From positions 1 through 64,000 of the forward strand of contig DATKUY010000057.1 of the NCBI GenBank assembly GCA_035530375.1: a DNA stretch of 64,000 nt. Direction: 5' to 3'. The number at the start of each line of letters is the position of its first letter. Positions within the stretch are counted from its first letter, which is position 1. The notes beneath the pieces were generated by a model. That model was not told where the DNA came from and searched no databases. It was given only the letters and a program-made list of their open reading frames with translations. A program made the translations under genes and the position numbers. Shown piece by piece: positions 8,244-17,092 of this stretch. This stretch comes from Sulfuricella sp035530375. Its GTDB lineage: Bacteria > Pseudomonadota > Gammaproteobacteria > Burkholderiales > Sulfuricellaceae.

Positions 8244-8991
8244 GCTTTCCACCCCACAGGCAGCCGGTATCCAGGGCCATCAGGTTGCTGCGCACCTCCA
8301 GGCCCAGCGCCGACCAGTGGCCGAAAATGAGTGTGGCGTCACGGCTCTTGCGGCTGTCGATCTCATACCAGGGCAGATGGCCTGCCGGGAAAATCTCGGG
8401 CGGCCCCTTGTGGTCGAATTCCATTTCGCCTTCCGGGGTACAGAAACGCAGCCGCGTCATCGCATTGGTAATCATGCGCAGCCGCGCCATGCCGTGCAGT
8501 TCATTGTTCCAGGCCTTGGGTTCGTTGCCGTACATGTGCTTGAAGAAATCGAGATAATGCTTGCCGCGCAGTTCCTGCTCGACTTCGTGGGCGAGGGCCC
8601 CGGCTTTTTTCACTGTCCATTGCGGCAGCAGGCCGGCGTGTACCAGGGCATAGTCGTTCTCGGCATAAAACAGACGCTGGTGACGCAGCCAGTTGAATAG
8701 CTCGGCGCGGTCAGGCGCCGCCAACACCTGGTCGAGGGTGTCCTTGCGGTGCGGTTTGATGAAACCATAGGCTACCGCCAGGAGGTGCAGGTCATGATTG
8801 CCGAGCACCACCACCGAGTGGTCCCCCAGTGCCCTGGCCCAACGCAACACAGCCAGCGAATCCGGCCCGCGGTTGACCAGGTCGCCCACCAGCCAGAGAC
8901 GGTCTTGCGTCGGGTTGAAGCCGATCTTGTCCAACAGCAATTGCAGTGCCTGAAAGCAGCCTTGTATGTCGCCGATGGCGTAGGTGGCCAT
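8164..8991 (-). CDS. apaH: Bis(5'-nucleosyl)-tetraphosphatase, symmetrical
   Basis: This 275-residue ApaH hydrolyses diadenosine tetraphosphate to two ADP. The calcineurin-like phosphoesterase motifs are clear: the first motif in YAIGDIQGCFQAL, GDLVNRGPDSLAVL, VVLGNHDLHLL, and the later FGHWSALGLE and LDTGCLWGGKLTAVRLED. The start chosen is the ATG of MATYAIGDIQG; an in-frame ATG 36 bp upstream would add residues not seen in the family. The protein continues about 20 residues past the usual end, and this tail overlaps the 3' end of the acyltransferase gene on the other strand. Confidence 0.95.
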   Translation of the reverse strand: MATYAIGDIQGCFQALQLLLDKIGFNPTQDRLWLVGDLVNRGPDSLAVLRWARALGDHSVVVLGNHDLHLLAVAYGFIKPHRKDTLDQVLAAPDRAELFNWLRHQRLFYAENDYALVHAGLLPQWTVKKAGALAHEVEQELRGKHYLDFFKHMYGNEPKAWNNELHGMARLRMITNAMTRLRFCTPEGEMEFDHKGPPEIFPAGHLPWYEIDSRKSRDATLIFGHWSALGLEVRSNLMALDTGCLWGGKLTAVRLEDRQVFQVSCKELPGSTHWQ

Positions 8992-9137
8992 GTAGTAAAC
9001 GGTAAGTAGTGAGCGGGAAACGGTCATTTTACAGGGGGCGGTCAGGCCATGTGGTAAAATTTGAACTTCCGTGAAGATCGAGCTTTTACTTCTTCGCCGC
9101 TTGCTTACCGCTCACAACTCGCCGCTCCCTCATAAAG

Positions 9138-11126
9138 ATGCTTTCCCACCTCAACCCGCCCCAGCGCGAAGCAGTAAAATACCTGGATGGCCCGCTACTG
9201 GTTCTGGCCGGCGCGGGCAGCGGCAAAACCCGCGTGATTACCCACAAGATCGCTTACCTGATCGAGGAATGCGGCTTCTCGCCCGCCCATATCGCGGCGA
9301 TCACCTTCACCAATAAGGCGGCGCGCGAGATGTCGGAACGTGCGGTCAAGCTGCTGCACGGCAAGCCCAGCCGGGGACTGACCGTCACCACTTTCCATTC
9401 CCTGGGCATGAAAATCCTGCGCCAGGATGCCGCCCGCCTCGGCTACAAACCGAAATTTTCGATTTTCGATTCTGCCGATGCCGCCGGCGTTGTGAGCGAC
9501 ATCCTCAAAACCACCGACAAGGGCGAAATCCGCCGAGTGCAGCAGACTATTTCGCAGTGGAAAAACGCGCTGGTTTCGCCCGACGCGGCGCTGAAGCAAT
9601 CTGAAAACGATCTCGAACACCAGGCCGCAAAGGTTTACCTGGCCTATCAGGACACCCTGCGCGCCTATCAGGCGGTGGATTTCGACGACCTCATCCGCCT
9701 GCCGGTCGAATTGTTCGCCACGGCGCCGGAAGTGCTGGAGAAATGGCGCGGCAGGCTACGCTACCTGCTGATCGACGAATATCAGGACACCAACAGCTGC
9801 CAGTACCAGTTGCTGCGCCAGTTGACCGGCACCGGCGGCGCCTTTACCGCGGTGGGCGACGACGATCAGGCGATCTACGGTTGGCGCGGCGCGGACATCA
9901 AGAACCTGCACACCCTACGCGAGGATTATGAGCGCCTGCACGTGGTCAAGCTGGAGCAGAACTACCGCTCCTGCATCCGCATCCTGCGTGTCGCCAACAG
10001 CCTGATCGCCAACAATACCAAGCTGTTCGAGAAGAAGCTGTGGAGCGACCTCGGCCTGGGCGACCCGATCCAGGTATTGGCGGCGAAGGACGAGGAGCAC
10101 GAAGCGGAAAGCGTGGTCATGCGGCTGCTGGCGCACAAATTCGAGAACCGCACGCGCTTTGCCGATTACGCCATCCTTTATCGCGGCAATCACCAGGCTC
10201 GGGTGTTCGAGCAACATCTGCGTAACGACCGCATTCCTTACCAGTTGAGCGGGGGCAGTTCGTTTTTCGACAAGACCGAGATCCGCGACGTGATTGCTTA
10301 TCTGCGCCTGCTGGCCAACAGCGACGACGATCCTGCCTTCATTCGCGCCGCCACCGCGCCGCGAAAAGGCCTCGGCACGCAAACCCTGGAGAAGCTTGGC
10401 ACCTACGCCTCCCAGCGCCACCATAGCCTGTTTGCCGCGGCATTCGAGGCCGGCGCGGAAAGCCTGCTCGGCGCCAAGCAGTTCCACGCCCTGATGGAGT
10501 TTTGCCGCTTCATCAATAGCCTGCAGGACCGCGCCGAACGGGAACCCGCTGCCGTCATCATCGACGACCTGCTCAAGGCGATCGGCTACGAGGCGCACCT
10601 GTTCGACAGCGAGGAACCGCGTGCCGCGCAAAGCAAGTGGAACAACGTGCTGGAATTCTCCGCCTGGCTGTCGAAAAAGGGAGAGGAGGACGGCAAGAAC
10701 ATCATCGAACTGACCCAGTCCATCGCGCTGATCAATATCCTGGAGAACCGCGACAGCGAGGATATCGATGCGGTGCGCCTGTCCACGCTGCATGCGGCGA
10801 AGGGGCTGGAATACCCCCATGTATTTCTGGTGGGGGTGGAGGAGGGCATCCTGCCGCATCGCGAATGCGTCGACGATGACGCGAAGATCGAGGAGGAACG
10901 ACGTCTGATGTACGTCGGCATCACCCGCGCCCAGCGCGGGCTGACCCTGAGCTATTGCTCGAAACGCAGCCGTGGCCGGGAATGGCAGGCTTGCGAGCCA
11001 AGCCGCTTCATCGCCGAACTGGCGCAGGACGACTTGCGCATCAGCGGACGCGAGCGCGCGCCGGAAGAACAAAAGAGCGAAGGCACCGCGCGGCTGGCGC
11101 AGATGAAGGCAATGCTGAAAAGATAA
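9138..11126 (+). CDS. rep: ATP-dependent DNA helicase Rep (UvrD/REP superfamily 1A)
   Basis: This 662-residue 3'-5' DNA helicase helps replication forks pass obstacles. Superfamily 1 motifs are complete: the Q motif LNPPQREAV, Walker A LAGAGSGKTRVITHKI, motif Ia ITFTNKAAREM, motif II DEYQDTN, motif III VGDDDQAIYGWRGAD, motif IV VKLEQNYRS, motif V STLHAAKGLEYPHVF and motif VI YVGITRAQRGL. Length and order fit Rep rather than the longer UvrD. It stands alone between divergent apaH and convergent radical SAM genes. Confidence 0.94.
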   Translation: MLSHLNPPQREAVKYLDGPLLVLAGAGSGKTRVITHKIAYLIEECGFSPAHIAAITFTNKAAREMSERAVKLLHGKPSRGLTVTTFHSLGMKILRQDAARLGYKPKFSIFDSADAAGVVSDILKTTDKGEIRRVQQTISQWKNALVSPDAALKQSENDLEHQAAKVYLAYQDTLRAYQAVDFDDLIRLPVELFATAPEVLEKWRGRLRYLLIDEYQDTNSCQYQLLRQLTGTGGAFTAVGDDDQAIYGWRGADIKNLHTLREDYERLHVVKLEQNYRSCIRILRVANSLIANNTKLFEKKLWSDLGLGDPIQVLAAKDEEHEAESVVMRLLAHKFENRTRFADYAILYRGNHQARVFEQHLRNDRIPYQLSGGSSFFDKTEIRDVIAYLRLLANSDDDPAFIRAATAPRKGLGTQTLEKLGTYASQRHHSLFAAAFEAGAESLLGAKQFHALMEFCRFINSLQDRAEREPAAVIIDDLLKAIGYEAHLFDSEEPRAAQSKWNNVLEFSAWLSKKGEEDGKNIIELTQSIALINILENRDSEDIDAVRLSTLHAAKGLEYPHVFLVGVEEGILPHRECVDDDAKIEEERRLMYVGITRAQRGLTLSYCSKRSRGREWQACEPSRFIAELAQDDLRISGRERAPEEQKSEGTARLAQMKAMLKR

Positions 11127-11154
11127 TGCCTCTGCGGGCAAAAACGGCCTCGGT

Positions 11155-12105
11155 TCACCTGCTGGATCGGGTCAGGCGCCGGACATAAAATATCTCATTG
11201 GAATACTCCACCGGCTTCAAATCGCCGGCCGCCACCAGCGCTTCGACCAGCGCCATCTCTCCCCCCGATTTGTTCACCAAAGCGCGCAGAGCAGACTCCC
11301 GCAGAGGGTGAACGGCGGCGATGGCCAGGATATCGCGACGCAGGTCGCCGCTGATGGCAAAGGTGTCGCCCTCGTAAGCAGTCAGAAGCTCGGCTTCGAG
11401 ACCCTGTTCGCAAAACATCTGATGCGCGCGGGTCACCTTCGCTTCGTTCGGCGCACGCACATCCGGGACGGCGGGAGGGCGGTGAGGAATGGCCAGATAG
11501 GCGCGGGGAATGCCTGCATCCCGGAGGAAGCAAGCCAGCTTCGTCAGTTCCGCCAAACCATCATTAACACCGTCCAGCAGCATGGTTTCGCTCACCAGCG
11601 TGCCCGCGAAGCTCCGGGCGAAAGTGCGAATGCCATCGAGGATGTCAGGCAATTTCAAATCCGGGTGCGGCCGGTTGATGCGCCGCCAGGTGGCTTCATC
11701 GATGCTGTCAACCTTGACGCTGACCCAGTCGGCCCGGCCGAGCGCAGCGCGCACCTCCGGCCGCCAGATCAGCGAGGCATTGCTGATCACCGCGATGGGC
11801 AGGCCGAGAGGGCGCAGCGCGTCAATGGCGGCGGACAGCCGATTATCGAGGGTCGGTTCGCCATCCGGCACGAAGGTGAGGGCATCCGCCTTCTCGCCTT
11901 GGGCGCGCACCGCCTCCAGACGCTGGCTGACCTGCCGGAAAATCGTCTCCGGCGAGTAGAAGGCGCGCGGCGCGATTTCCTGAGCGGCGGTCGAGCCCAC
12001 CTGACAATAAACGCACGAGTAGCTGCAATGTTTGGGCGGGATGTTGTTGATCCCCAGGCTGCGGCCGAGACGGCGAGAGGGAACGGGACCGAAGGCAATT
12101 TCCAT
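11155..12105 (-). CDS. Radical SAM protein of unknown substrate
   Basis: This 316-residue radical SAM enzyme has its 4Fe-4S/SAM motif at C27-x3-C31-x2-C34 (KHCSYSCVYCQVG). TFVPDGEPTLD is the SAM-binding GE-type motif. The N-terminal FGPVPSRRLGRSLGINN signature marks a widespread uncharacterised subfamily of stand-alone radical SAM proteins. The C-terminal 90 residues resemble a small winged-helix-like module (ALRALVNKSGGEMALVEAL). It is the last gene of a closely spaced minus-strand run headed by rubrerythrin, 38 bp after dps. A role in oxidative-stress recovery is only suggested by context. Confidence 0.82.
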   Translation of the reverse strand: MEIAFGPVPSRRLGRSLGINNIPPKHCSYSCVYCQVGSTAAQEIAPRAFYSPETIFRQVSQRLEAVRAQGEKADALTFVPDGEPTLDNRLSAAIDALRPLGLPIAVISNASLIWRPEVRAALGRADWVSVKVDSIDEATWRRINRPHPDLKLPDILDGIRTFARSFAGTLVSETMLLDGVNDGLAELTKLACFLRDAGIPRAYLAIPHRPPAVPDVRAPNEAKVTRAHQMFCEQGLEAELLTAYEGDTFAISGDLRRDILAIAAVHPLRESALRALVNKSGGEMALVEALVAAGDLKPVEYSNEIFYVRRLTRSSR

Positions 12106-12143
12106 GATCTGTCGGTGTCCGAAGCGAAAGAAGGCAATGGTGC

Positions 12144-12629
12144 CTATTCTTCCAGCAAACTGCGCAGCATCCAGGCGGTTTTTTCATGCACCTCCATCCG
12201 CTGCGTCAGCAAATCCGCCGTGGGCTGGTCGTCGGCGGCATTCACCACCGGAAAGAGCTTGCGCGCGGTGCGTGCGGTTGCTTCCTGAGCAGCAACCAGA
12301 TGGCGAACCATATCGTCGGCCTTGGGCGCACCCTCTACTTCCTTGATCGATGCCAGTTTGACGAACTCCTTGTAGGTGCCGGGCGCCGGGTAGCCGAGGG
12401 CGCGTATGCGTTCGGCGATCATGTCGAGCGCGTTCCACTGCTCGGTGTATTGGGCCATGAACATCAGATGCAGGCTGTTGAATTGCGGACCGGTCACGTT
12501 CCAGTGGAAGTTGTGGGTCATCAGGTACAGCGTGTAGCTGTCGGCCAGCAGCGCGGACAGGCCTTTAACGATTTTGCCCCGGTCGGCGGCGTTAATGCCG
12601 ATATCGATGGAGGGGGGTTTGGTTTTCAT
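12144..12629 (-). CDS. dps: Dps-family DNA-binding ferritin
   Basis: This 161-residue Dps mini-ferritin forms dodecamers that oxidise Fe(II) with hydrogen peroxide and shield DNA. The inter-subunit ferroxidase ligands lie in THNFHWNVTGPQF and in WNALDMIAERIRALG (His, His, Asp and Glu in the normal places). A lysine-containing N-terminal tail (MKTKPPSIDIG) may help contact DNA. The gene is 36 bp after the HD-GYP gene and 38 bp before the radical SAM gene on the same strand. Removing iron while KatG and rubrerythrin remove peroxide would limit Fenton chemistry, which fits the operon. Confidence 0.95.
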   Translation of the reverse strand: MKTKPPSIDIGINAADRGKIVKGLSALLADSYTLYLMTHNFHWNVTGPQFNSLHLMFMAQYTEQWNALDMIAERIRALGYPAPGTYKEFVKLASIKEVEGAPKADDMVRHLVAAQEATARTARKLFPVVNAADDQPTADLLTQRMEVHEKTAWMLRSLLEE

Positions 12630-12665
12630 GATGGTTCCTTTCGATTTTGTGGTTTTAAAAGTGGA

Positions 12666-13898
12666 TCAACCTGGAGCGGCAAGTGAAGAGGAAAAGGCCT
12701 GGTCTATGGTTTGGACAATCTTTCCATCTACGCGGCCTTTCTCGCCTTCCTGCCGCAGGATTGAGATAGCGTCGCCATGGGACATGCCCTGCCGATAAGG
12801 GCGGTTTTCGGTCAGCGCCTGGTAAATGTCCAGACAGGCCATGAGCCGATCCTCGAAACCCAGATTTTCGGCAACCAGTCCATGCGGGTAGCCCGATCCA
12901 TCCAGTTTTTCGTGGTGGCGCGCAGCCCATCGGGTGATTTCCTCGAAACCATCTATTTGCTGTAGCGCCTTTTCGGTATGGTAGGTGTGCTCCATGATTT
13001 TCTCGAATTCAACCTTATCCAGCTTCCCCGGCTTGTCGAGAATGGCGTTGGGAATGGCGAGCTTGCCGAGATCGTGGAGCGAGGCGGCGACGAGCAATTT
13101 CCATTTGTGCTCCTGGTCAAAACCGTAGTGGTCTGCCATCTGCCCCGCCTTATCGGTCAGGCCGCTGGAGTGGGAAAAGGTGAAGGCGGATTTGGCGTCG
13201 ATAATGCGGGAAAACACCCGCGTGGTCGCAAAGACTTTTTCCAGGGACAACTCCACCGAATGCGCGGGGATCAGCTCATCCAGCGCGCGATGGATGTAGG
13301 GCTCCCTCATGTCGAGCCAGAAACTCACGGGTTGGCTGGTTTTGATGAACGCGTCCACCAACGCCGGCGAGAAGAAGCTGCCGCGCCCACGCTCGATAAA
13401 TTCGACGATTCCCTGTCGGCTGCCGAAATCCGGCGTTTCGAAATGGAACAAGTTGTCGACGGTATCGGCGAGCGCAATGATCTGGGCCATGAGCGGAATG
13501 GCGTCGCCCTTGATGCCGAAAAAACCGCTGCCATCGTAGCGTTCGTGATGGTAGCGGACGACGTTGGCGGTTCCGCTGAGAAAGGGGTAATCGCTGATGT
13601 TTTTCTCGCCGATGTCGCAATGCAGGCTGTAGCGCTCCAGAAGTTCCAGCCTGTTCGCGGGAGGGGTGTCCGGAACGGTGGAAGTCAGGACTTCCTCGCT
13701 CAGGCCGTTGTCGTGGAGGATGGCAAAAGAGCACAGGTCGAGCTTTTCGTCCTCGGTGAATCCGAAATGATCCGCCAGCCGCAATGAGATATAGGCGACC
13801 CGTTTCGAATGATTTCTGGTGCTGCCCAGGATGTCGATCTCGACAAAATCCAGCGCCGAGGAGACGGCGAGCAGGAACTGGTTGAGGCTGAAGTTCAT
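12666..13898 (-). CDS. Tandem HD / HD-GYP phosphohydrolase
   Basis: This 410-residue protein has two HD modules. The N-terminal one (about 25-170) has LHDNGLSEE and RYHHERYDGSGFFG, so the GYP signature is altered to GFF. The C-terminal one (about 225-400) has a full HD-GYP signature: LHDLGKLAIP, HTYHTEKAL and ARHHEKLDGSGYPHG. HD-GYP enzymes hydrolyse cyclic di-GMP; whether this one does is unknown. There is no receiver or membrane domain. It lies 46 bp after the DUF3501 gene and 36 bp before dps, so it is probably co-transcribed with peroxide-defence genes. Confidence 0.88.
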   Translation of the reverse strand: MNFSLNQFLLAVSSALDFVEIDILGSTRNHSKRVAYISLRLADHFGFTEDEKLDLCSFAILHDNGLSEEVLTSTVPDTPPANRLELLERYSLHCDIGEKNISDYPFLSGTANVVRYHHERYDGSGFFGIKGDAIPLMAQIIALADTVDNLFHFETPDFGSRQGIVEFIERGRGSFFSPALVDAFIKTSQPVSFWLDMREPYIHRALDELIPAHSVELSLEKVFATTRVFSRIIDAKSAFTFSHSSGLTDKAGQMADHYGFDQEHKWKLLVAASLHDLGKLAIPNAILDKPGKLDKVEFEKIMEHTYHTEKALQQIDGFEEITRWAARHHEKLDGSGYPHGLVAENLGFEDRLMACLDIYQALTENRPYRQGMSHGDAISILRQEGEKGRVDGKIVQTIDQAFSSSLAAPG

Positions 13899-13944
13899 GT
13901 CTGTCTTTCCAAAGTAGCCGCCACTGGAAACTGCCTGTTAAGCC

Positions 13945-14535
13945 TCATGCCGGTTGCACAAGATCGTCCGCCAGCGATGCGCGCACCTCCGTCGGCAATT
14001 CGCATTCCGCCCGGCAGGCCGAATGCTCGATGCCGGCGCGCACCGTCGCGCCCCGCTTGACGGCGGCGACCATTTCCGGCGTAAGCTCGAAACGCAGGAA
14101 ATGCACCGAGGCGGTCTTGTCTTCCGTTTCCCGGTCAAGGTCTTCATTGGCGATGGGGTAAACCTTGCCGCTCCCTTCCACCTGTATCCACACGGTCTTT
14201 TCGATGCCGATCAGCCGCGCGAGGGCCGCGCGGCGCTCCGCCTCGTCTTCATACTCCAGCATGAAAGTGGCTTTCCAGTTGCTGCCGTCGGGGATCAGCG
14301 GATTGTAGACATCCAGCTCGTCCTGGATGCCCGGCGGTTCGAAGATGCGCTCCAAGCGCAGCATTTCCTGAACCTGGTACTGCATGGTGAGCGCATCTTC
14401 GAAATACAGCGCGGCATGGTCGCCTATCGCCACACGGCGATGTTTCTTGTGTTCCATGACCCTGGCGCGGAAATCCGGGCGGACTGCCGCATATTTCTCC
14501 AGGGAATACAGTTTCTCTCTGCTCAACTTACCCAT
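13945..14535 (-). CDS. DUF3501 family protein
   Basis: This 196-residue soluble protein matches the DUF3501 family (KLYSLEKYAAVRPDFRARVM at the start, then HKKHRRVAIGDHAALYFEDA and TMQYQVQEMLRLERIF). Its biochemical function is not known. Family members usually sit beside a rubrerythrin and a CCG-domain Fe-S protein. Here that trio is present (with 17093-18427 and 18499-18918) but interrupted by katG and a catalase relic. No cofactor motif is obvious. Two cysteines occur only near the C-terminus (HSACRAECELP). Confidence 0.86.
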   Translation of the reverse strand: MGKLSREKLYSLEKYAAVRPDFRARVMEHKKHRRVAIGDHAALYFEDALTMQYQVQEMLRLERIFEPPGIQDELDVYNPLIPDGSNWKATFMLEYEDEAERRAALARLIGIEKTVWIQVEGSGKVYPIANEDLDRETEDKTASVHFLRFELTPEMVAAVKRGATVRAGIEHSACRAECELPTEVRASLADDLVQPA

Positions 14536-14595
14536 GGGGTTTCCTTCCTAATCCGTTTTCATTCGTGTGCGATCTGCTTGTCGGTAAGGAGACGA

Positions 14596-16779
14596 TCACG
14601 CGAGGTCGAAGCGATCGAGGTTCATTACCTTGTTCCAGGCCGCAACAAAATCATGGATAAACTTCTCTTGCGCGTCCGAGCTTGCATAGACTTCGGCCAG
14701 GGCGCGGAGCTGGGAGTTCGAACCGAAGATGAGATCGACACGAGTGCCGGTCCACTTGACCTTGCCGGTCTTGCGGTCGCGCCCTTCGAACACGTCACCG
14801 GCATCGGAGACGGGCTTCCATTCCGTGCCCATATCGAGCAGGGCGACAAAAAAGTCATTGGTGAGCGCCCCCGGCCGTTGGGTGAAGACACCCTGCCGGG
14901 ACTGTCCGACGTTGGCATTCATGGCGCGCATACCGCCCACCAGAACCGTCATCTCGGGTGCGGTGAGCGTCAACAACTGCGCGCGGTCGAGAAGCAGTTC
15001 CTCGGCCGATACGGCGTACTTGGCCTTCTGGTAGTTGCGGAAGCCATCGACGATCGGTTCGAGCACGGCGAAGGCGTCCACATCGGTTTGCGCCTGCGAG
15101 GCATCCATGCGGCCCGGCGAGAAAGGAACGGTCACGGCGTGGCCCGCATTTTTCGCTGCCTGCTCGACGCCGGCGCACCCGGCCAGCACGATCAGGTCCG
15201 CAAGCGAGACCTGCTTGCCGCCGGACTGGGCGCGGTTGAACTCGCTCTGGATACCTTCGAGGGTTTTCAGCACTTTCGCCAGCTGCTCGGGCTGGTTGAC
15301 TGCCCAGTCCTTCTGCGGTGCGAGACGAATGCGCGCGCCGTTCGCGCCGCCGCGCTTGTCGGAGCCACGAAACGTGGACGCCGAGGCCCACGCGGTCGAG
15401 ACCAGCTCCGCGACCGTCAGTCCGGACGCCAGAATCTTGCCCTTGAGGATGGCGACGCCCTTCTCGTCAATCAAGGCATGATCGACGGCGGGGATGGGGT
15501 CTTGCCAAATGAGTTCTTCGGCAGGCACTTCGGGGCCGAGATAGCGCGAACGCGGGCCCACGTCGCGGTGGGTCAGCTTGAACCAGGCCCGCGCGAAGGC
15601 ATCGGCAAATTCTGCCGGGTTCTGGTGGAAGCGCCGTGCAATCGGTTCATAGATCGGATCCATGCGCATCGCCAAGTCCGCATCGGTCATGATGATCGGC
15701 ACCTTTTTCGAGGCATCGTGCGCGTCCGGGGCAGTGTTGCTGCCGGTCGCCTGCTTCGGCGTCCACTGATGAGCGCCCGCCGGGCTCTTGGACAACACCC
15801 AATCGTAGCCGAACAGCATGTCGAGATAGCTCATATCCCACTTGGTCGGCGTCGGCGTCCAGGAACCTTCCAGGCCGCTGCTGATCGTGTCGGCGCCCTT
15901 GCCGCTGCCAAAGCTGCTCTTCCAGCCCAGCCCCTGTTGTTCGATGGGCGCGGCTTCCGGCTCGGGCCCCACGTGCGAGGCAGGGCCTGCGCCGTGGCAT
16001 TTGCCGAAGGTGTGGCCGCCACAGGTGAGAGCAACCGTCTCTTCGTCGTTCATCGCCATGCGCGCGAAGGTCTCGCGCACGTCGCGGCCGGATGCGAGCG
16101 TATCGGGTTGGCCGCCGGGGCCTTCCGGGTTTACATAAATCAGCCCCATTTGCACTGCGGCAAGCGGATTTTCGAGGTCGCGTTCGCCTGAATAGCGTGC
16201 CTTGTCGTCCAGCCACTTTTTCTCGTTGCCCCAGTAGACATCGATTTCCGGCGCCCAGATGTCCTCACGCCCGCCAGCAAAACCGAAAGTCTTGAAGCCC
16301 ATCGACTCCATGGCGACATTACCGGCGAGGATGAGGAGGTCGGCCCAGGAAATTTTCTTGCCATATTTCTGCTTGATCGGCCACAGCAGCCGACGAGCCT
16401 TGTCGAGGTTGACGTTGTCGGGCCAGCTGTTGACGGGTGCGAAACGCTGATTGCCGTGCCCCGCGCCGCCGCGACCGTCGCCGGTGCGGTAAGTGCCCGC
16501 GCTGTGCCACGCCATGCGGATGAAGAAAGGCCCATAGTGGCCGTAATCCGCCGGCCACCAGTCCTGCGAATCGGTCATCAGCGCCTCAAGGTCTTTCTTC
16601 ACCGCCGCCAGGTCGAGGCTCTTGAACGCTTCGGCGTAGTTGAAGCCTTCGTCCATGGGGCTGGACTCGGGGGTATGCTGGTGCAGGACTTCCAGCGGAA
16701 GCTGGTTCGGCCACCAGTCCCGGTTTGATGCGCCATTCCCAACTTTATGAACAAACGGACATTTCGTTTCGGTTGACAT
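14596..16779 (-). CDS. katG: Catalase-peroxidase KatG
   Basis: This 727-residue bifunctional haem catalase-peroxidase decomposes hydrogen peroxide. The distal triad is R88-W91-H92 in FFIRMAWHSAGTYR. The Tyr of the Met-Tyr-Trp adduct is in GLIYVNPEGP and the Met in FARMAMNDEE. The proximal haem His is in CGGHTFGKCHGAG, where Cys replaces the more common Thr after Lys. The C-terminal degenerate peroxidase half is present, so the length is normal. It lies 64 bp after a broken monofunctional catalase frame and 60 bp before DUF3501, splitting the usual rubrerythrin/CCG/DUF3501 set. Confidence 0.98.
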   Translation of the reverse strand: MSTETKCPFVHKVGNGASNRDWWPNQLPLEVLHQHTPESSPMDEGFNYAEAFKSLDLAAVKKDLEALMTDSQDWWPADYGHYGPFFIRMAWHSAGTYRTGDGRGGAGHGNQRFAPVNSWPDNVNLDKARRLLWPIKQKYGKKISWADLLILAGNVAMESMGFKTFGFAGGREDIWAPEIDVYWGNEKKWLDDKARYSGERDLENPLAAVQMGLIYVNPEGPGGQPDTLASGRDVRETFARMAMNDEETVALTCGGHTFGKCHGAGPASHVGPEPEAAPIEQQGLGWKSSFGSGKGADTISSGLEGSWTPTPTKWDMSYLDMLFGYDWVLSKSPAGAHQWTPKQATGSNTAPDAHDASKKVPIIMTDADLAMRMDPIYEPIARRFHQNPAEFADAFARAWFKLTHRDVGPRSRYLGPEVPAEELIWQDPIPAVDHALIDEKGVAILKGKILASGLTVAELVSTAWASASTFRGSDKRGGANGARIRLAPQKDWAVNQPEQLAKVLKTLEGIQSEFNRAQSGGKQVSLADLIVLAGCAGVEQAAKNAGHAVTVPFSPGRMDASQAQTDVDAFAVLEPIVDGFRNYQKAKYAVSAEELLLDRAQLLTLTAPEMTVLVGGMRAMNANVGQSRQGVFTQRPGALTNDFFVALLDMGTEWKPVSDAGDVFEGRDRKTGKVKWTGTRVDLIFGSNSQLRALAEVYASSDAQEKFIHDFVAAWNKVMNLDRFDLA

Positions 16780-16843
16780 GTGTTTCTCCTTTGACAGTTT
16801 GAATCCAACGACTCGGTCCGATTTGGAGTCCGAGCGCCGATCT

Positions 16844-17047
16844 TTATGACATGCGGGTCACCGTGAACTTGCCGTAGGTGCCCGCGCCCTTGGCGTGGTC
16901 GATGCGCTCGCGGTTGCAGTGCGCCATCTTTTCCAGCCGTTGATAATCGGACATCAGCACCGGGCACCGCTGTCCGGCCGTCATCACGTTCTGGTTGTCG
17001 ACGATGGGGCAGCCCGCGTTGGTGGCCAGCTGCTTTTCAGTGCTTAT
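16844..17047 (-). pseudogene. Relic of a monofunctional haem catalase (N-terminal fragment)
   Basis: A 67-codon frame on the minus strand reads like the N-terminus of KatA/KatE-type catalases: NAGCPIVDNQNVMTAG, then CPVLMSDYQRLEKMAHCNRE, then HAKGAGTYGKFTVT, which includes the catalytic His. Family members start with Met at the first position, but here that codon is ATA (17045-17047), 5 bases after a good GGAGAG ribosome site, so the start appears mutated. The segment equivalent to PERVV before HAKG is lost, and the frame stops at TAA (16844-16846) where catalases continue with HDIT. The remaining roughly 400 residues are missing. It is most likely a gene remnant left between the Fe-S gene and katG. 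Confidence 0.85.
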
Positions 17048-17092
17048 TGCTTCTCTCCAGATTGGCTTATGATTTTACTTCGTCTGCAAACT

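Noticed and set aside
13954..16191. A long open frame on the plus strand opposite katG and DUF3501
   Set aside because: It mirrors codon structure of well-identified genes on the other strand. GC-rich third positions create such antisense frames. The translation has no family features.
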